Assembly: GCF_030014955.1 (NCBI RefSeq) | Contig: NZ_JAGRPV010000001.1 | Location: 2,356,001-2,420,000, forward strand | Length of the DNA: 64,000 nt | Source of the DNA: Cohnella hashimotonis | GTDB lineage: Bacteria; Bacillota; Bacilli; Paenibacillales; Paenibacillaceae | Reading direction: 5' to 3' | Shown here: piece after piece, positions 36,644 through 45,510 of the stretch | Numbering within the stretch: the first letter of the stretch is position 1 | How the letters are laid out: every line of letters begins with the position of its first letter | Made by a program: the position numbers and the translations under genes | The notes under the pieces: model-generated | What the model was told of the DNA's origin: nothing | The model's input: the letters and a program-made list of their open reading frames with translations, nothing else | Databases searched by the model: none

Positions 36644-36681
36644 TCGGAGGCTGTTTTTCGCGGGTTGAATACAGCCTCCGA
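36644..36681 (+). other. Intercistronic stem-loop after the binding-protein gene
   Basis: TCGGAGGCTGT (36644-36654) and ACAGCCTCCGA (36671-36681) form a perfect 11 bp stem with a 16-base loop and no T-run at its 3' side. As at 20199, it follows a binding-protein gene and precedes further operon genes. Confidence 0.65.
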
Positions 36682-36706
36682 CTCAACTGGGGGATCGCGA
36701 CCGACG

Positions 36707-37615
36707 ATGACGAAAAAACTCGCAAACCTAAAAGAGTTCATCCCGCTTTATCTGATGATGATACCCTGCGCGGTTTACCTTATCATCAACAACTATATTC
36801 CGATGGTCGGGATCGTGTCCGCTTTCAAGAAATTTCGCATCACGGATGGCATCCTGGGCAGTCCATGGGTCGGACTTAAAAATTTCGAGTACTTGTTCCG
36901 GTCCCATGATTTAGCCATTATCATTCGGAACACGCTCCTATATAATGCCTCGTTTATTATCGTGAATACAATCGTGGGTCTTTTTCTTGCCATCTTAATA
37001 TCCGAGATCAAAAACGAAAAAATGAAGAAGCTGTATCAAAGCTCCATTCTGTTGCCGTTCACGCTCTCTATGGTCATCGTCAGCTATATTGTCTTCGCGT
37101 TTTTAAGCCAAAAGAACGGCATGCTCAATAACAGCATTTTCAAAAACAATCCCGTCGAATGGTACAGCGATCCGTCGTGGTGGCCACTGATCCTGATCCT
37201 TGTCCAATGCTGGAAAACAGTGGGGTACGGCGCTTTGATTTATATTGCGGGCATCGCTACGATCGATCGTTCATTATACGAAGCGGCAGCCATCGACGGC
37301 GCGGGAAAATGGACGCAGATCAAACATATCACGCTGCCGGCGTTGCTTCCTTCGATCATCACTATGTTTCTCTTAAGCGTCAGCAGAATCGGGTATTCGG
37401 ACTTCGGTCTATTCTACTTAATTCCTCAGGGTTCAGGGACGCTGTTCAACGTAACCTCAACGATCGATACGTATGTCTATAGCACGATGATGGCACCAGG
37501 CGGAATCGGACGCTCCGCTGCCACGGGCTTAATGCAAGCGCTCGTCGGATTTATTCTGATTGTTCTAGCGAATGCCCTTGTACGCAAGCTGAGCTCGAAA
37601 GACGCAATTTTTTAA
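36707..37615 (+). CDS. ABC transporter permease, LplB-type
   Basis: This 302-residue permease starts MTKKLANLKEFIPLYLMMIP and has six membrane segments and the EAA loop YEAAAIDGAGKWTQIKHI. ATG 36707 is preferred over TTG 36665, which lies within the intercistronic hairpin region; GGGGGA is about 11 bases upstream. It works with the next permease and the lipoprotein upstream, and no ATPase is encoded in the cluster. Confidence 0.92.
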   Translation: MTKKLANLKEFIPLYLMMIPCAVYLIINNYIPMVGIVSAFKKFRITDGILGSPWVGLKNFEYLFRSHDLAIIIRNTLLYNASFIIVNTIVGLFLAILISEIKNEKMKKLYQSSILLPFTLSMVIVSYIVFAFLSQKNGMLNNSIFKNNPVEWYSDPSWWPLILILVQCWKTVGYGALIYIAGIATIDRSLYEAAAIDGAGKWTQIKHITLPALLPSIITMFLLSVSRIGYSDFGLFYLIPQGSGTLFNVTSTIDTYVYSTMMAPGGIGRSAATGLMQALVGFILIVLANALVRKLSSKDAIF

Positions 37616-37632
37616 TGGGGGGCAACGTCTGA

Positions 37633-38505
37633 ATGATTGAGAATAAATCGTATCAGATCACCTTTAATGTCATTTACCTATTTATCGCTTTGATCATGAT
37701 ATTGCCGTTGGTTTTGCTATTCATATCCTCCATAACGGATGACAATGCGCTGCTTGCCAATGGTTATTCGTTCTTTCCATCCAAATTCAGTCTCGAGGCG
37801 TATGGATATATGGTGACGAATTCTTCTACCATCTTGCGAGCATACGGCGTTACGATTGTCGTCACCGTGCTGGGAACCGTTATCGGTCTTGTGATTACGG
37901 CTCTGATGAGTTTCTCTCTGTCGATTCGGAATTTGCCCGGAAACCGCGTGATCAGCTTCTTTGTCTTTTTCACCATGCTGTTTAATGGCGGGTTAGTGCC
38001 GACGTACATTATGTGGACGAGTTTGGGAGTCGTCAATACGATATGGGCGTATGTGTTCCCTTTCTTGTTGACGAATGCCTTCAATATCGTTTTGATCCGT
38101 TCTTATTTTGTCTCAAGCATTCCGAATGAATTATATGAATCCGCAAAAATCGACGGTGCCGGATATTTCAGAATTTTCTGGAAGATGGCAATTCCCCTTG
38201 GAAAACCGATATTAGCCACGATCGGCCTCTTCTCTTGCCTGCTCTATTGGAATGATTGGTTAAACGGCCTCTACTTCATTACCGACCCTGGTCAGTATAG
38301 CATCCAAGCGTTATTGAACAGAATGAGCCAGAACATTCAATCCGTCATCAACTCTACTTCATCGAGTACGAGTGTCATGAATCTGCCGCAGGCTTCTATT
38401 CGGATGGCGATCGCCTTCATTGCCATTTTACCGATCCTCGTTATGTATCCGTTCATTCAAAAGTATTTTGCAAACGGAATAATGAAAGGCGCAGTGAAAG
38501 GGTAA
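37633..38505 (+). CDS. ABC transporter permease, LplC/YtcP-type
   Basis: This 290-residue permease starts with the segment FNVIYLFIALIMILPLVLLF. It has the GGLVPTYIMWTSLGVVNTIW region, the EAA loop YESAKIDGAGYFRIFWKM and the end KYFANGIMKGAVKG. GGGGGG lies upstream of the ATG. It completes the importer of the island operon. Confidence 0.93.
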   Translation: MIENKSYQITFNVIYLFIALIMILPLVLLFISSITDDNALLANGYSFFPSKFSLEAYGYMVTNSSTILRAYGVTIVVTVLGTVIGLVITALMSFSLSIRNLPGNRVISFFVFFTMLFNGGLVPTYIMWTSLGVVNTIWAYVFPFLLTNAFNIVLIRSYFVSSIPNELYESAKIDGAGYFRIFWKMAIPLGKPILATIGLFSCLLYWNDWLNGLYFITDPGQYSIQALLNRMSQNIQSVINSTSSSTSVMNLPQASIRMAIAFIAILPILVMYPFIQKYFANGIMKGAVKG

Positions 38506-38557
38506 TTTCAGTCGCCTTTGCCCATCATGCGCGAGATCAAAGAAGGGAATGGTAAAA

Positions 38558-39496
38558 GTGAAAAATGTCGATCATATTCATCCCGATCTTAGAAAAATCA
38601 TGGATTCTCTGCCTGTCGTAGATTTGAAAAACACGCGAACGCTGCCCGAGGACTTTGTTCTACCGGTGCAAGTCAAATCCCCGCTTGTGAAGACGACGAA
38701 TCGAATGATTCAAGGCAAGGATACGGAATTGCTAATCAAGATTTACGAACCCGTGAAGAAGCCGGAAACGTCCCTGCCCGCTTTCTTGTGGATTCATGGC
38801 GGAGGCTACTTGATGGGACATCCGGACCTGGATGATAGCTTATGCGAACAGTTTGTTCTAAGAGCCAACTGCGTAGTGGGTTCTATCGATTACAGACTTG
38901 CACCGGATCACGCTTATCCGGCCGCTATAGAGGATTGCTATGCCGGCTTGACGTGGATGGCTGAGCACGCGGACGAATTGCAAATCGATCCGGCAAGACT
39001 GGCCATCGGGGGGGCCAGCGCGGGAGGGGGGCTAACTGCTGCACTCGCCATCCTAGCCCGTGATCGAGGGGGCCCGAATATCGTATTCCAGATGCCGTTG
39101 TACCCGATGATCGACGATCGAAACCGAACACCCTCCAGCCATGAGATTAATCAGAACAATTTTCCGAAAGCCTGGAACCGGGAAATGAACCAGCTTGCTT
39201 GGAGCATGTATCTCGGTTCCGCCGCGGACGGCGATGTCCCATCCTATGCGGCTGCGGCGCGCGAAACAGATCTGTCAGGGCTCCCGCCGGCTTATACCTG
39301 CATAGGCGATCTGGATCTGTTCAGAGACGAAACGATTGATTATGTGGCTCGATTGGCTCAGGCGGACGTTCCAGTTGAATTTCATCTCTATCCGGGATGC
39401 TTCCATGGATTTGATGTTATTTTTAACGACGCGGAAATCAGCAATCGAGCAAGGAATGAATACATCGATGCGCTGTATCGTGCGCTCAACCCCTGA
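38558..39496 (+). CDS. Alpha/beta hydrolase esterase, HSL (lipase/acetyl-hydrolase) family
   Basis: This roughly 312-residue esterase has the HSL oxyanion motif WIHGGGYLMG, nucleophile motif GGASAGGG and catalytic His in YPGCFHGFDV. HSL-family enzymes cleave short to medium acyl esters. No signal peptide is visible. GTG 38558 has AGGGA nine bases upstream, whereas ATG 38549 lies directly against it. It begins the series of hydrolase genes after the importer and probably removes acyl groups from the imported compound. Confidence 0.92.
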   Translation: MKNVDHIHPDLRKIMDSLPVVDLKNTRTLPEDFVLPVQVKSPLVKTTNRMIQGKDTELLIKIYEPVKKPETSLPAFLWIHGGGYLMGHPDLDDSLCEQFVLRANCVVGSIDYRLAPDHAYPAAIEDCYAGLTWMAEHADELQIDPARLAIGGASAGGGLTAALAILARDRGGPNIVFQMPLYPMIDDRNRTPSSHEINQNNFPKAWNREMNQLAWSMYLGSAADGDVPSYAAAARETDLSGLPPAYTCIGDLDLFRDETIDYVARLAQADVPVEFHLYPGCFHGFDVIFNDAEISNRARNEYIDALYRALNP

Positions 39497-39539
39497 AATT
39501 AAGAAGGTAACAGGCCTCAGAGAGAGAGGAAAGTGGAGC

Positions 39540-41012
39540 ATGAAGGGGAAGATTGCGATCGTGCCCGGAACACCGAATGAAGGAAACCGGGAGTATCTGC
39601 CTGAAGCGATCAAAGACTCGGATATGGTGGTCAACGAGAACGGAAACAATTCGCAGGTATATCCGTCCAGATTGGCGGAATATACCGGCGTTGTTACGGA
39701 CGGTCTCCAAGATACATGGTACGAATACGTTCCGGCAACCTATGACGGAACTCGCAAGGTTCCTCTCGTAATCTCGATGCACGGCGGATTGATGACCGGA
39801 TGGGGGCAGGCGATTTATTCCTCCTGGACGCTTGTGGCGGATCGGGAAGGATTGATCGTTGTATTTCCGAATGCCCACGAAAGGCGAATATGGATGCTCG
39901 AAGTAGAAAAGAAAACGTTCGAGCTTCTCGGGAAGCCCAGCCCCGGCGGATTTTACTTGCATAAACCGCCGGAGCGGCCGGAGGAAAATCATGATTTGAA
40001 TCTCGTGCTTGCATTGATCGAGAAGATGAAACAAAAGTACAACATCGATGAATCCAGAATTTTTATGCAGGGCATGTCCATGGGTGAAATTATGACGAAC
40101 CAGTTCGCTCGATATTACGGTCTGCTGGCAGGGCATGCGGGTTCGGCTGGTATCACCTGGCCGGAAGTGATTTTTAACGAGCATGGCGACGTCATCAATC
40201 GCGCGGGGCCGCTTCCAGTTTGGCAGTCCCGCGTAGAGCATGAAAGCATCCCGCTGCATGAAGAGGAGACTGCGGAATTCGTTAAGAAAAATCGGGCGTA
40301 CTGGAAAAGAATCAACGGAATTCGCGAATTACCGGAAATCAAAATCGTGGGCGAAGACAACTTTGCATTTTATAAGGGCGAGCATGGGGATTTGGTATTC
40401 CGGGACGTGAAAAATCGGGATCATGGGCAAACCTTCGATGACGCTGAACTCGTATGGGATTATCTATTCTCGGGTATTCGGCGCGGAGAGAACGGCGAAA
40501 TTGTGAATTCCGAACCCTTATGTCCTCGGAAAGGGGACGCTTATGCGATCGCCCTGGCAGCGGGCAGCGCAAAGGCGTATGTAAACAATCGGTTAGTCAC
40601 GATGAACGGACCTGTCATGAAGCATCAGAAGCTGAAGTATCACGGGCTGAACGGCGGTTCGATCATAAGAGGGGAGTACTTCCTGGTGCCCGTTTCATTC
40701 CTTGCGGCAGTATTCGATGCGACTAATGCCTCTGAGGATGAAGGGCTTTCCGCAGTAATGGAGCTGAAAGACGGAAGAACGCTGCAATTCGCCCGGGGCA
40801 GTATCGGTTGTGTCGTGGATGACCGCGTCCACGCCATGTATTGCGAAGCGGTGTATAAAGATGGCGAGTTATATGTGCCGATCGAGTGGATTTGCAAGAG
40901 GCTGTTCAACAACCACGCTTCAACTTGCGAAGACGTGCTCTATATTACCGATCACGATGCCGAGCTTTCCTTGAATATGGCCCATCTTATCCGTGATGAA
41001 ATCCTTGCATAA
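39540..41012 (+). CDS. PHB-depolymerase-like esterase with copper-amine-oxidase-like C-terminal domain (copy 1)
   Basis: This protein has 490 residues. The N-terminal 320 form an esterase of the PHB depolymerase/feruloyl-esterase-like type (PLVISMHGGLMTGWGQAIY as oxyanion region, GMSMG with Ser180 as nucleophile, catalytic His in KNRDHGQTFDD). The last 150 residues match the copper-amine-oxidase N-terminal-like beta domain found in many Firmicute proteins (AYVNNRLVTM, GEYFLVPVSFLAAVFDA, GELYVPIEWICKRLFNNH). There is no signal peptide, although that C-terminal domain is usually extracellular. ATG 39540 is preceded by GAGAGGAAA. A close paralogue lies at 43143. Confidence 0.85.
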   Translation: MKGKIAIVPGTPNEGNREYLPEAIKDSDMVVNENGNNSQVYPSRLAEYTGVVTDGLQDTWYEYVPATYDGTRKVPLVISMHGGLMTGWGQAIYSSWTLVADREGLIVVFPNAHERRIWMLEVEKKTFELLGKPSPGGFYLHKPPERPEENHDLNLVLALIEKMKQKYNIDESRIFMQGMSMGEIMTNQFARYYGLLAGHAGSAGITWPEVIFNEHGDVINRAGPLPVWQSRVEHESIPLHEEETAEFVKKNRAYWKRINGIRELPEIKIVGEDNFAFYKGEHGDLVFRDVKNRDHGQTFDDAELVWDYLFSGIRRGENGEIVNSEPLCPRKGDAYAIALAAGSAKAYVNNRLVTMNGPVMKHQKLKYHGLNGGSIIRGEYFLVPVSFLAAVFDATNASEDEGLSAVMELKDGRTLQFARGSIGCVVDDRVHAMYCEAVYKDGELYVPIEWICKRLFNNHASTCEDVLYITDHDAELSLNMAHLIRDEILA

Positions 41013-41031
41013 GTCGGGTGGTGAGGCATAG

Positions 41032-42267
41032 ATGAACGAATTAAGCGGCACGGGTAACGGCGATACCGGCCAAGCGTTGCATACGGTCTGGAATAAGGCG
41101 TTTCTCAAGGTGTTTATCATGAATGTCTTTCTTATGATGGGACTGTTCATGACAAATACCCTTGTTCCAACTTATGTTGAACATTTAGGCGCAACCGCCG
41201 CCGTTGTTGGCGTAGTTACAAGTATGTTCGCCGTTACCGCTCTCGCGGCTAGACCGGTCGTTGGGCCGGCAACCAGTTATTTCAGGAACAATCGAATAAT
41301 AGCGGTGGCCGTCGTCATCACGATAGCAGCATTCATATGCTATGGAATGGCGGATAGCGTTGAGATGGTCATCATGGGGAGACTGCTCCATGGGGTCGGC
41401 ATGGGCTTCTTCGCGCCCGTAACCATGGCCCTTGCCAGCGATGCCTTGCCAAGCCAGAAGCTTGCTTCCGGAATCGGCATCTTTTCATTAGGCCAGGCCA
41501 TTGCTACGGCAATTGGTCCAGCCTTTGGACTTGAATTGGTACATCGATACGGTTACAGATCAACTTTCTTCATCGGAGCACTCATCATGCTCATCGTGCT
41601 CGTGCTTTCAATGCGACTGAAATCCGACGCGCCGGAAAGAAAGGAAGGCTTCAGAATCAAGTTTTCTGACATTATAGACCGGGAAGTGATGCTCCCCGCG
41701 ATGATGATGCTGTTCTTATCAAGCGCTTATTCTTGCATTAACGCTTTTATCTTACTTTTCGGGGGAGCTGCGGGAGTTAAGGAAATAGGTTTTTTCTTTA
41801 CATCCTATGCGGCTTGTCTGTTCTTATCCAGACCCGTCAGCGGTAAGCTGGCGGATAAATACGGTGTGGATAAAACCTTGATTCCAGGAATGATCGTCTT
41901 CGCGGTGTCTTTCATCTTGATTAGCTTCTCCCGTACGCTCCCTATGTTTTTAGCGGCGGGTGCCGTGTCGGCATTCGGATACGGGATTTGTCAGCCCGCC
42001 GTTCAAACGCTTTGCATGCAGTTGGTTTCCAAGGAGCGAAGAGGCGTGGCGGGCAATACGGCATTCATCGGCGTCGATACCGGTTATTTAATCGCCCCCT
42101 CTTTGGCAGGGATGATCGTAACCTTCGTGCATGGCCAAGGCGGAGACGAGATAGCGGGATATGCCGTTATGTTTCGGGTCATGACGATCCCGATCCTATT
42201 CGCGCTCATCCTCTTTCTATGGAAGAGGAGAACGATTCTATTAAAAGTCAAAAATCTCAAAAGATAG
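41032..42267 (+). CDS. Major facilitator superfamily transporter
   Basis: This 411-residue integral membrane protein has about 12 hydrophobic helices. It shows MFS features such as GRLLHGVGMGFFAPVTMALA, the ARPVVGPA-type loop after helix 2 and SRPVSGKLADKYGVDKTL between helices 8 and 9. The DHA/YfcJ-like arrangement fits a drug or organic acid exporter, but sugar or fatty-acid transport is possible. It sits inside the esterase operon (19 bp from the preceding stop, 16 bp to the next start) and may export liberated acids or import an alternative substrate. Confidence 0.92.
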   Translation: MNELSGTGNGDTGQALHTVWNKAFLKVFIMNVFLMMGLFMTNTLVPTYVEHLGATAAVVGVVTSMFAVTALAARPVVGPATSYFRNNRIIAVAVVITIAAFICYGMADSVEMVIMGRLLHGVGMGFFAPVTMALASDALPSQKLASGIGIFSLGQAIATAIGPAFGLELVHRYGYRSTFFIGALIMLIVLVLSMRLKSDAPERKEGFRIKFSDIIDREVMLPAMMMLFLSSAYSCINAFILLFGGAAGVKEIGFFFTSYAACLFLSRPVSGKLADKYGVDKTLIPGMIVFAVSFILISFSRTLPMFLAAGAVSAFGYGICQPAVQTLCMQLVSKERRGVAGNTAFIGVDTGYLIAPSLAGMIVTFVHGQGGDEIAGYAVMFRVMTIPILFALILFLWKRRTILLKVKNLKR

Positions 42268-42283
42268 ATCAGGAGGAAGACGG

Positions 42284-43117
42284 ATGTCCATTGCAACCCT
42301 GAATTTCGAAAGCATGTATTTAAAATCAAATCATCAGATCAGTATTATTTTACCCGACAAGCCGCGCGATCTCTCCCCGAAAAGCTATTATGAAAGCGGT
42401 AAGAAATACAAAGTATTATGGCTTCTTCATGGCACGTACGGCGATCATACGGATTGGCTTCGAAGAACGAATATTGAATTGTATGCATGTGAGAAAAACC
42501 TTATTGTCGTTATGCCAAGCGCTCTTAACAGCAATTATTCCAATTGGGATCAATGTATGATGGGCTTCGGCATGTATGACTATCTGACCGAAGAACTCAT
42601 GCCGTTAATTTACAATTGGTTTCCGGCATCGGATAAGCGCGAAGACAACTTTATCGCGGGCCTTTCGATGGGCGGGCGGGGAACGATTAAGTTTGCGGCC
42701 AATCATCCGGACAAATTTGCCGCTGCAGCCGTACTTTCTGCCGCACCCACGAATTTTCAAAATTTGACGGAAGAGGATTTGCATAAGGACGATATGTTTT
42801 CTCGTCGTATGTTAGGGATGGTACAGAACGCCGGTGGGCTGGAAAGCTTTAAGAACTCTTCCGAGAACGTATGGGATATACTGAGCGCCCTTGCCGGGTC
42901 CGGCCGCTTGCCAAAACTCCTGTTTGCCTGCGGTACCGCTGATACGATGATCTACGAGAACTTGCTTCTCTTCAAGAAGCATGCCGAGGAAATCGGACTA
43001 GACGCAGAATTTTGGACATTAGACGGTTATGAACATGAATGGCGGTTTTGGGACTTAGCGATTCAGCATGCGTTGCAATTTTTCGGTCTGGAAGATACAG
43101 GGGCAAGCCCATACTAA
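42284..43117 (+). CDS. EstA/tributyrin-esterase-like hydrolase (copy 1)
   Basis: This 277-residue alpha/beta hydrolase belongs to the esterase D/FrmB-like family. WLLHGTYGDHTDW contains the oxyanion histidine-glycine, GLSMGG carries nucleophile Ser128, an Asp is expected near FACGTAD, and the His is in YEHEWRFWD. It has no signal peptide. AGGAGG precedes the ATG. It lies between the MFS gene and the second PHB-depolymerase-like gene, with short gaps. Related enzymes hydrolyse short-chain acyl esters. Confidence 0.92.
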   Translation: MSIATLNFESMYLKSNHQISIILPDKPRDLSPKSYYESGKKYKVLWLLHGTYGDHTDWLRRTNIELYACEKNLIVVMPSALNSNYSNWDQCMMGFGMYDYLTEELMPLIYNWFPASDKREDNFIAGLSMGGRGTIKFAANHPDKFAAAAVLSAAPTNFQNLTEEDLHKDDMFSRRMLGMVQNAGGLESFKNSSENVWDILSALAGSGRLPKLLFACGTADTMIYENLLLFKKHAEEIGLDAEFWTLDGYEHEWRFWDLAIQHALQFFGLEDTGASPY

Positions 43118-43142
43118 CGCCATGACGAAAGGATCTGATGAT

Positions 43143-44624
43143 ATGCAACGGAAAATCGTTATTCTTCCCGGCACGCCGAATGACGACAATCGCGAGTATC
43201 TTCCGAAAGCAATCAAGGGTTCGGATATGGTCGTGAATGAGAATGGAAACAACTCGCAGGTTTATCCGGCGAGACTGTCCGAATTTAGGGATGTTGTGGT
43301 GGGCGGCATTGAAGATACCTGGTATGAATACGTTCCGGCTTCTTATGATGGCTCCAAGGAAGTACCCTTGGTCGTATCCATGCATGGCGGATTAATGTCA
43401 GGTTGGGGGCAAGCCGTCTATACCTCTTGGTCGCTGGTTGCGGAGCGCGAAGGGTTTATTGTCCTCTTCCCCGACGCGGGCAAGCGTCGATTTTGGATCG
43501 TAGAGATGGAGAAGGAAAAAATCGAAGAAGCGCTTGCCTTTAAGGTAGACGGGCATTCTATTCAATTGCCTCCGGACAATCCGGACGATAACCACGACAT
43601 GAATATGGTGCTTGAACTGATCGATCGGATGAAACAAAAATATAAGATTGATGCGAGCAGGGTTTTCATCCAAGGCATGTCTATGGGGAATTTAATGACG
43701 AGCCAGATGGCGCGTTACCATGGGGGAGTCTTCGCTGGCAAAGCGGGATCCGGAGGGCCGTCGAGCCCGGGCGTACTATTCGATAAAAACGATGCAATCA
43801 TCAATCGAGCAGGCCCTCTCGCCGTGTGGCAGAGTCGGCTGGAGCACGACCAGGTTCCACCCCATTTCCAAGGGGATACCGACGATGTCGTCAAACGAAA
43901 CAGGGAGTACTGGAAGCGAATCAACGGGTGCCTCGATTTGCCGGAAATCAAGATCGTCGGCGAAGACAACTTAGCGTTTTACAAGGGAGAGCATGCGGAT
44001 GTGGTGTTCCGGGATGTAAAAAATCGGGACCATGGGCAAACCTTCGATGATGCTGAGCTTGTATGGGATTATTTGTTCTCGGGCATACGGCGCGGGGATA
44101 ACGGAGAGATCGTACATTCCGATCCCATATGCCCGAGGCAAGGAGATGCCTATGCGATCGCTCTGGCGGAAGGCAGCGACAGGGCGTACGTCCATAATCG
44201 ATTAGTCACGATGAGCGGCCCAGCGGTGAAGCGTCAAAAACTGAAATACCATGGTCTTAGCGGCGACGTTATCGTAAGGGGCGAATACTTCTTGGTGCCG
44301 ATTACGTTCCTTGCCTCTATATTCGATGCGGCTTACATTCCCAGCAGCGAAGGGCTCTCCGCCGAATTGGAATTGAAGGACGGAAGAACGCTGCAATTCG
44401 CCCGAGGCAGTATCGGTTGTGTCGTGGATAACCGCGTCCATTCGATGTATTGCGAAGCGGTATATAAGAACGGCGAATTATACGTGCCGATCGAGTGGAT
44501 TTGCAAGAGGCTGTTCAACAATCACACCTCAATTTGTGAAGACGTGATTTATCTAACCGACCACGATGCCGAGCTTTCCTTGAATATGGCCCATCTCATC
44601 CGAGACGAAATCTTAAAATCATAA
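43143..44624 (+). CDS. PHB-depolymerase-like esterase with copper-amine-oxidase-like C-terminal domain (copy 2)
   Basis: This 493-residue paralogue of the gene at 39540 has the same layout: oxyanion SMHGGLMSGWGQAVY, GMSMG with Ser180, His in KNRDHGQTFDD, and the C-terminal beta domain (AYVHNRLVTM, GEYFLVPITFLASIFDA, GELYVPIEWICKRLFNNH). The nucleotide sequences of the 3' halves are nearly identical over long stretches, so the pair arose by recent duplication. The loop after residue 120 differs between the two, which may give different acyl preference. There is no signal peptide. ATG 43143 is preceded by AAAGGAT. Confidence 0.85.
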   Translation: MQRKIVILPGTPNDDNREYLPKAIKGSDMVVNENGNNSQVYPARLSEFRDVVVGGIEDTWYEYVPASYDGSKEVPLVVSMHGGLMSGWGQAVYTSWSLVAEREGFIVLFPDAGKRRFWIVEMEKEKIEEALAFKVDGHSIQLPPDNPDDNHDMNMVLELIDRMKQKYKIDASRVFIQGMSMGNLMTSQMARYHGGVFAGKAGSGGPSSPGVLFDKNDAIINRAGPLAVWQSRLEHDQVPPHFQGDTDDVVKRNREYWKRINGCLDLPEIKIVGEDNLAFYKGEHADVVFRDVKNRDHGQTFDDAELVWDYLFSGIRRGDNGEIVHSDPICPRQGDAYAIALAEGSDRAYVHNRLVTMSGPAVKRQKLKYHGLSGDVIVRGEYFLVPITFLASIFDAAYIPSSEGLSAELELKDGRTLQFARGSIGCVVDNRVHSMYCEAVYKNGELYVPIEWICKRLFNNHTSICEDVIYLTDHDAELSLNMAHLIRDEILKS

Positions 44625-44637
44625 GGCGGGGATTATC

Positions 44638-45489
44638 ATGGCAGTTCTGAAAATGAACTTTTTATCCGCTGCGTTAAAAATGCAAACCAATATTACGGTT
44701 GTTCTGCCGACTTATAGTTTTGCCGATAGCATGCAAGGCGTTGAGGCAGCCTACGTGCCCGGTATGAAGTACCAAGTCATGTATTTGCTTCATGGCGGTT
44801 GCGGAGATGACAGTGATTATGTGAACTTTACAAATATTGTCCGCTACGCCGATACGTATAAATTGGCCGTTGTCATGCCAAGCGCCAATAACTCATCCTA
44901 TACGGATTACGAGGGCATCGATTTCTATACCTATATATCCGAAGAACTGCCGAAAGTATGCGAAGCCTTGTTCCCGATCTCAACAAAACGAGCGGATACG
45001 TTTATCGCGGGTTTGTCGATGGGGTCGCACGGCGCAATGAAGATCGCAATGAATCATCCCGAGCGCTATGCAGCCGTTCTGTTAATGTCCGGGGCCTCTT
45101 ATCGCCCCGGGGTGCCAAGTGTCGTGAAGACGGTGAACGGCGAGTATCATTTCGATGTCGATCTTACGCCTTCATTCAAATTCGGCGTTCAAGATAAAAT
45201 CAACGATCCGGAATCGATCAAGGACACCGTGAATGACGTATATGCGATCGCGAAGAAAAACGTCGAGGAAGGAAAGAAGCTTCCGAAGCTGTTTTTCCGA
45301 GTCGGAGACAGCGATCATGCCCTTTACCGCGCGACGCTAGCGGAGAAGGACCTTCGGGAATGGGGTTATGAAACGAAGATGGAAGTCGTTCCAGGCATGG
45401 GGCATGAATGGGATCTGTGGGATGAATCCCTCCGTATCGCCATTCGCGATTGGCTGCCTTTGCGACATCAGGTCATCTATCCAGAATAG
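44638..45489 (+). CDS. EstA/tributyrin-esterase-like hydrolase (copy 2)
   Basis: This 283-residue member of the same family as the gene at 42284 has YLLHGGCGDDSDYVNF, GLSMGS with Ser127, the acid near FFRVGDSDH, and the His in GMGHEWDLWDESL. There is no signal peptide. It starts 13 bp after the second PHB-depolymerase-like gene. Pairing of one large and one small esterase occurs twice in this operon. Confidence 0.92.
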   Translation: MAVLKMNFLSAALKMQTNITVVLPTYSFADSMQGVEAAYVPGMKYQVMYLLHGGCGDDSDYVNFTNIVRYADTYKLAVVMPSANNSSYTDYEGIDFYTYISEELPKVCEALFPISTKRADTFIAGLSMGSHGAMKIAMNHPERYAAVLLMSGASYRPGVPSVVKTVNGEYHFDVDLTPSFKFGVQDKINDPESIKDTVNDVYAIAKKNVEEGKKLPKLFFRVGDSDHALYRATLAEKDLREWGYETKMEVVPGMGHEWDLWDESLRIAIRDWLPLRHQVIYPE

Positions 45490-45510
45490 GAGCAAGGTGA
45501 GGGGAAACCG

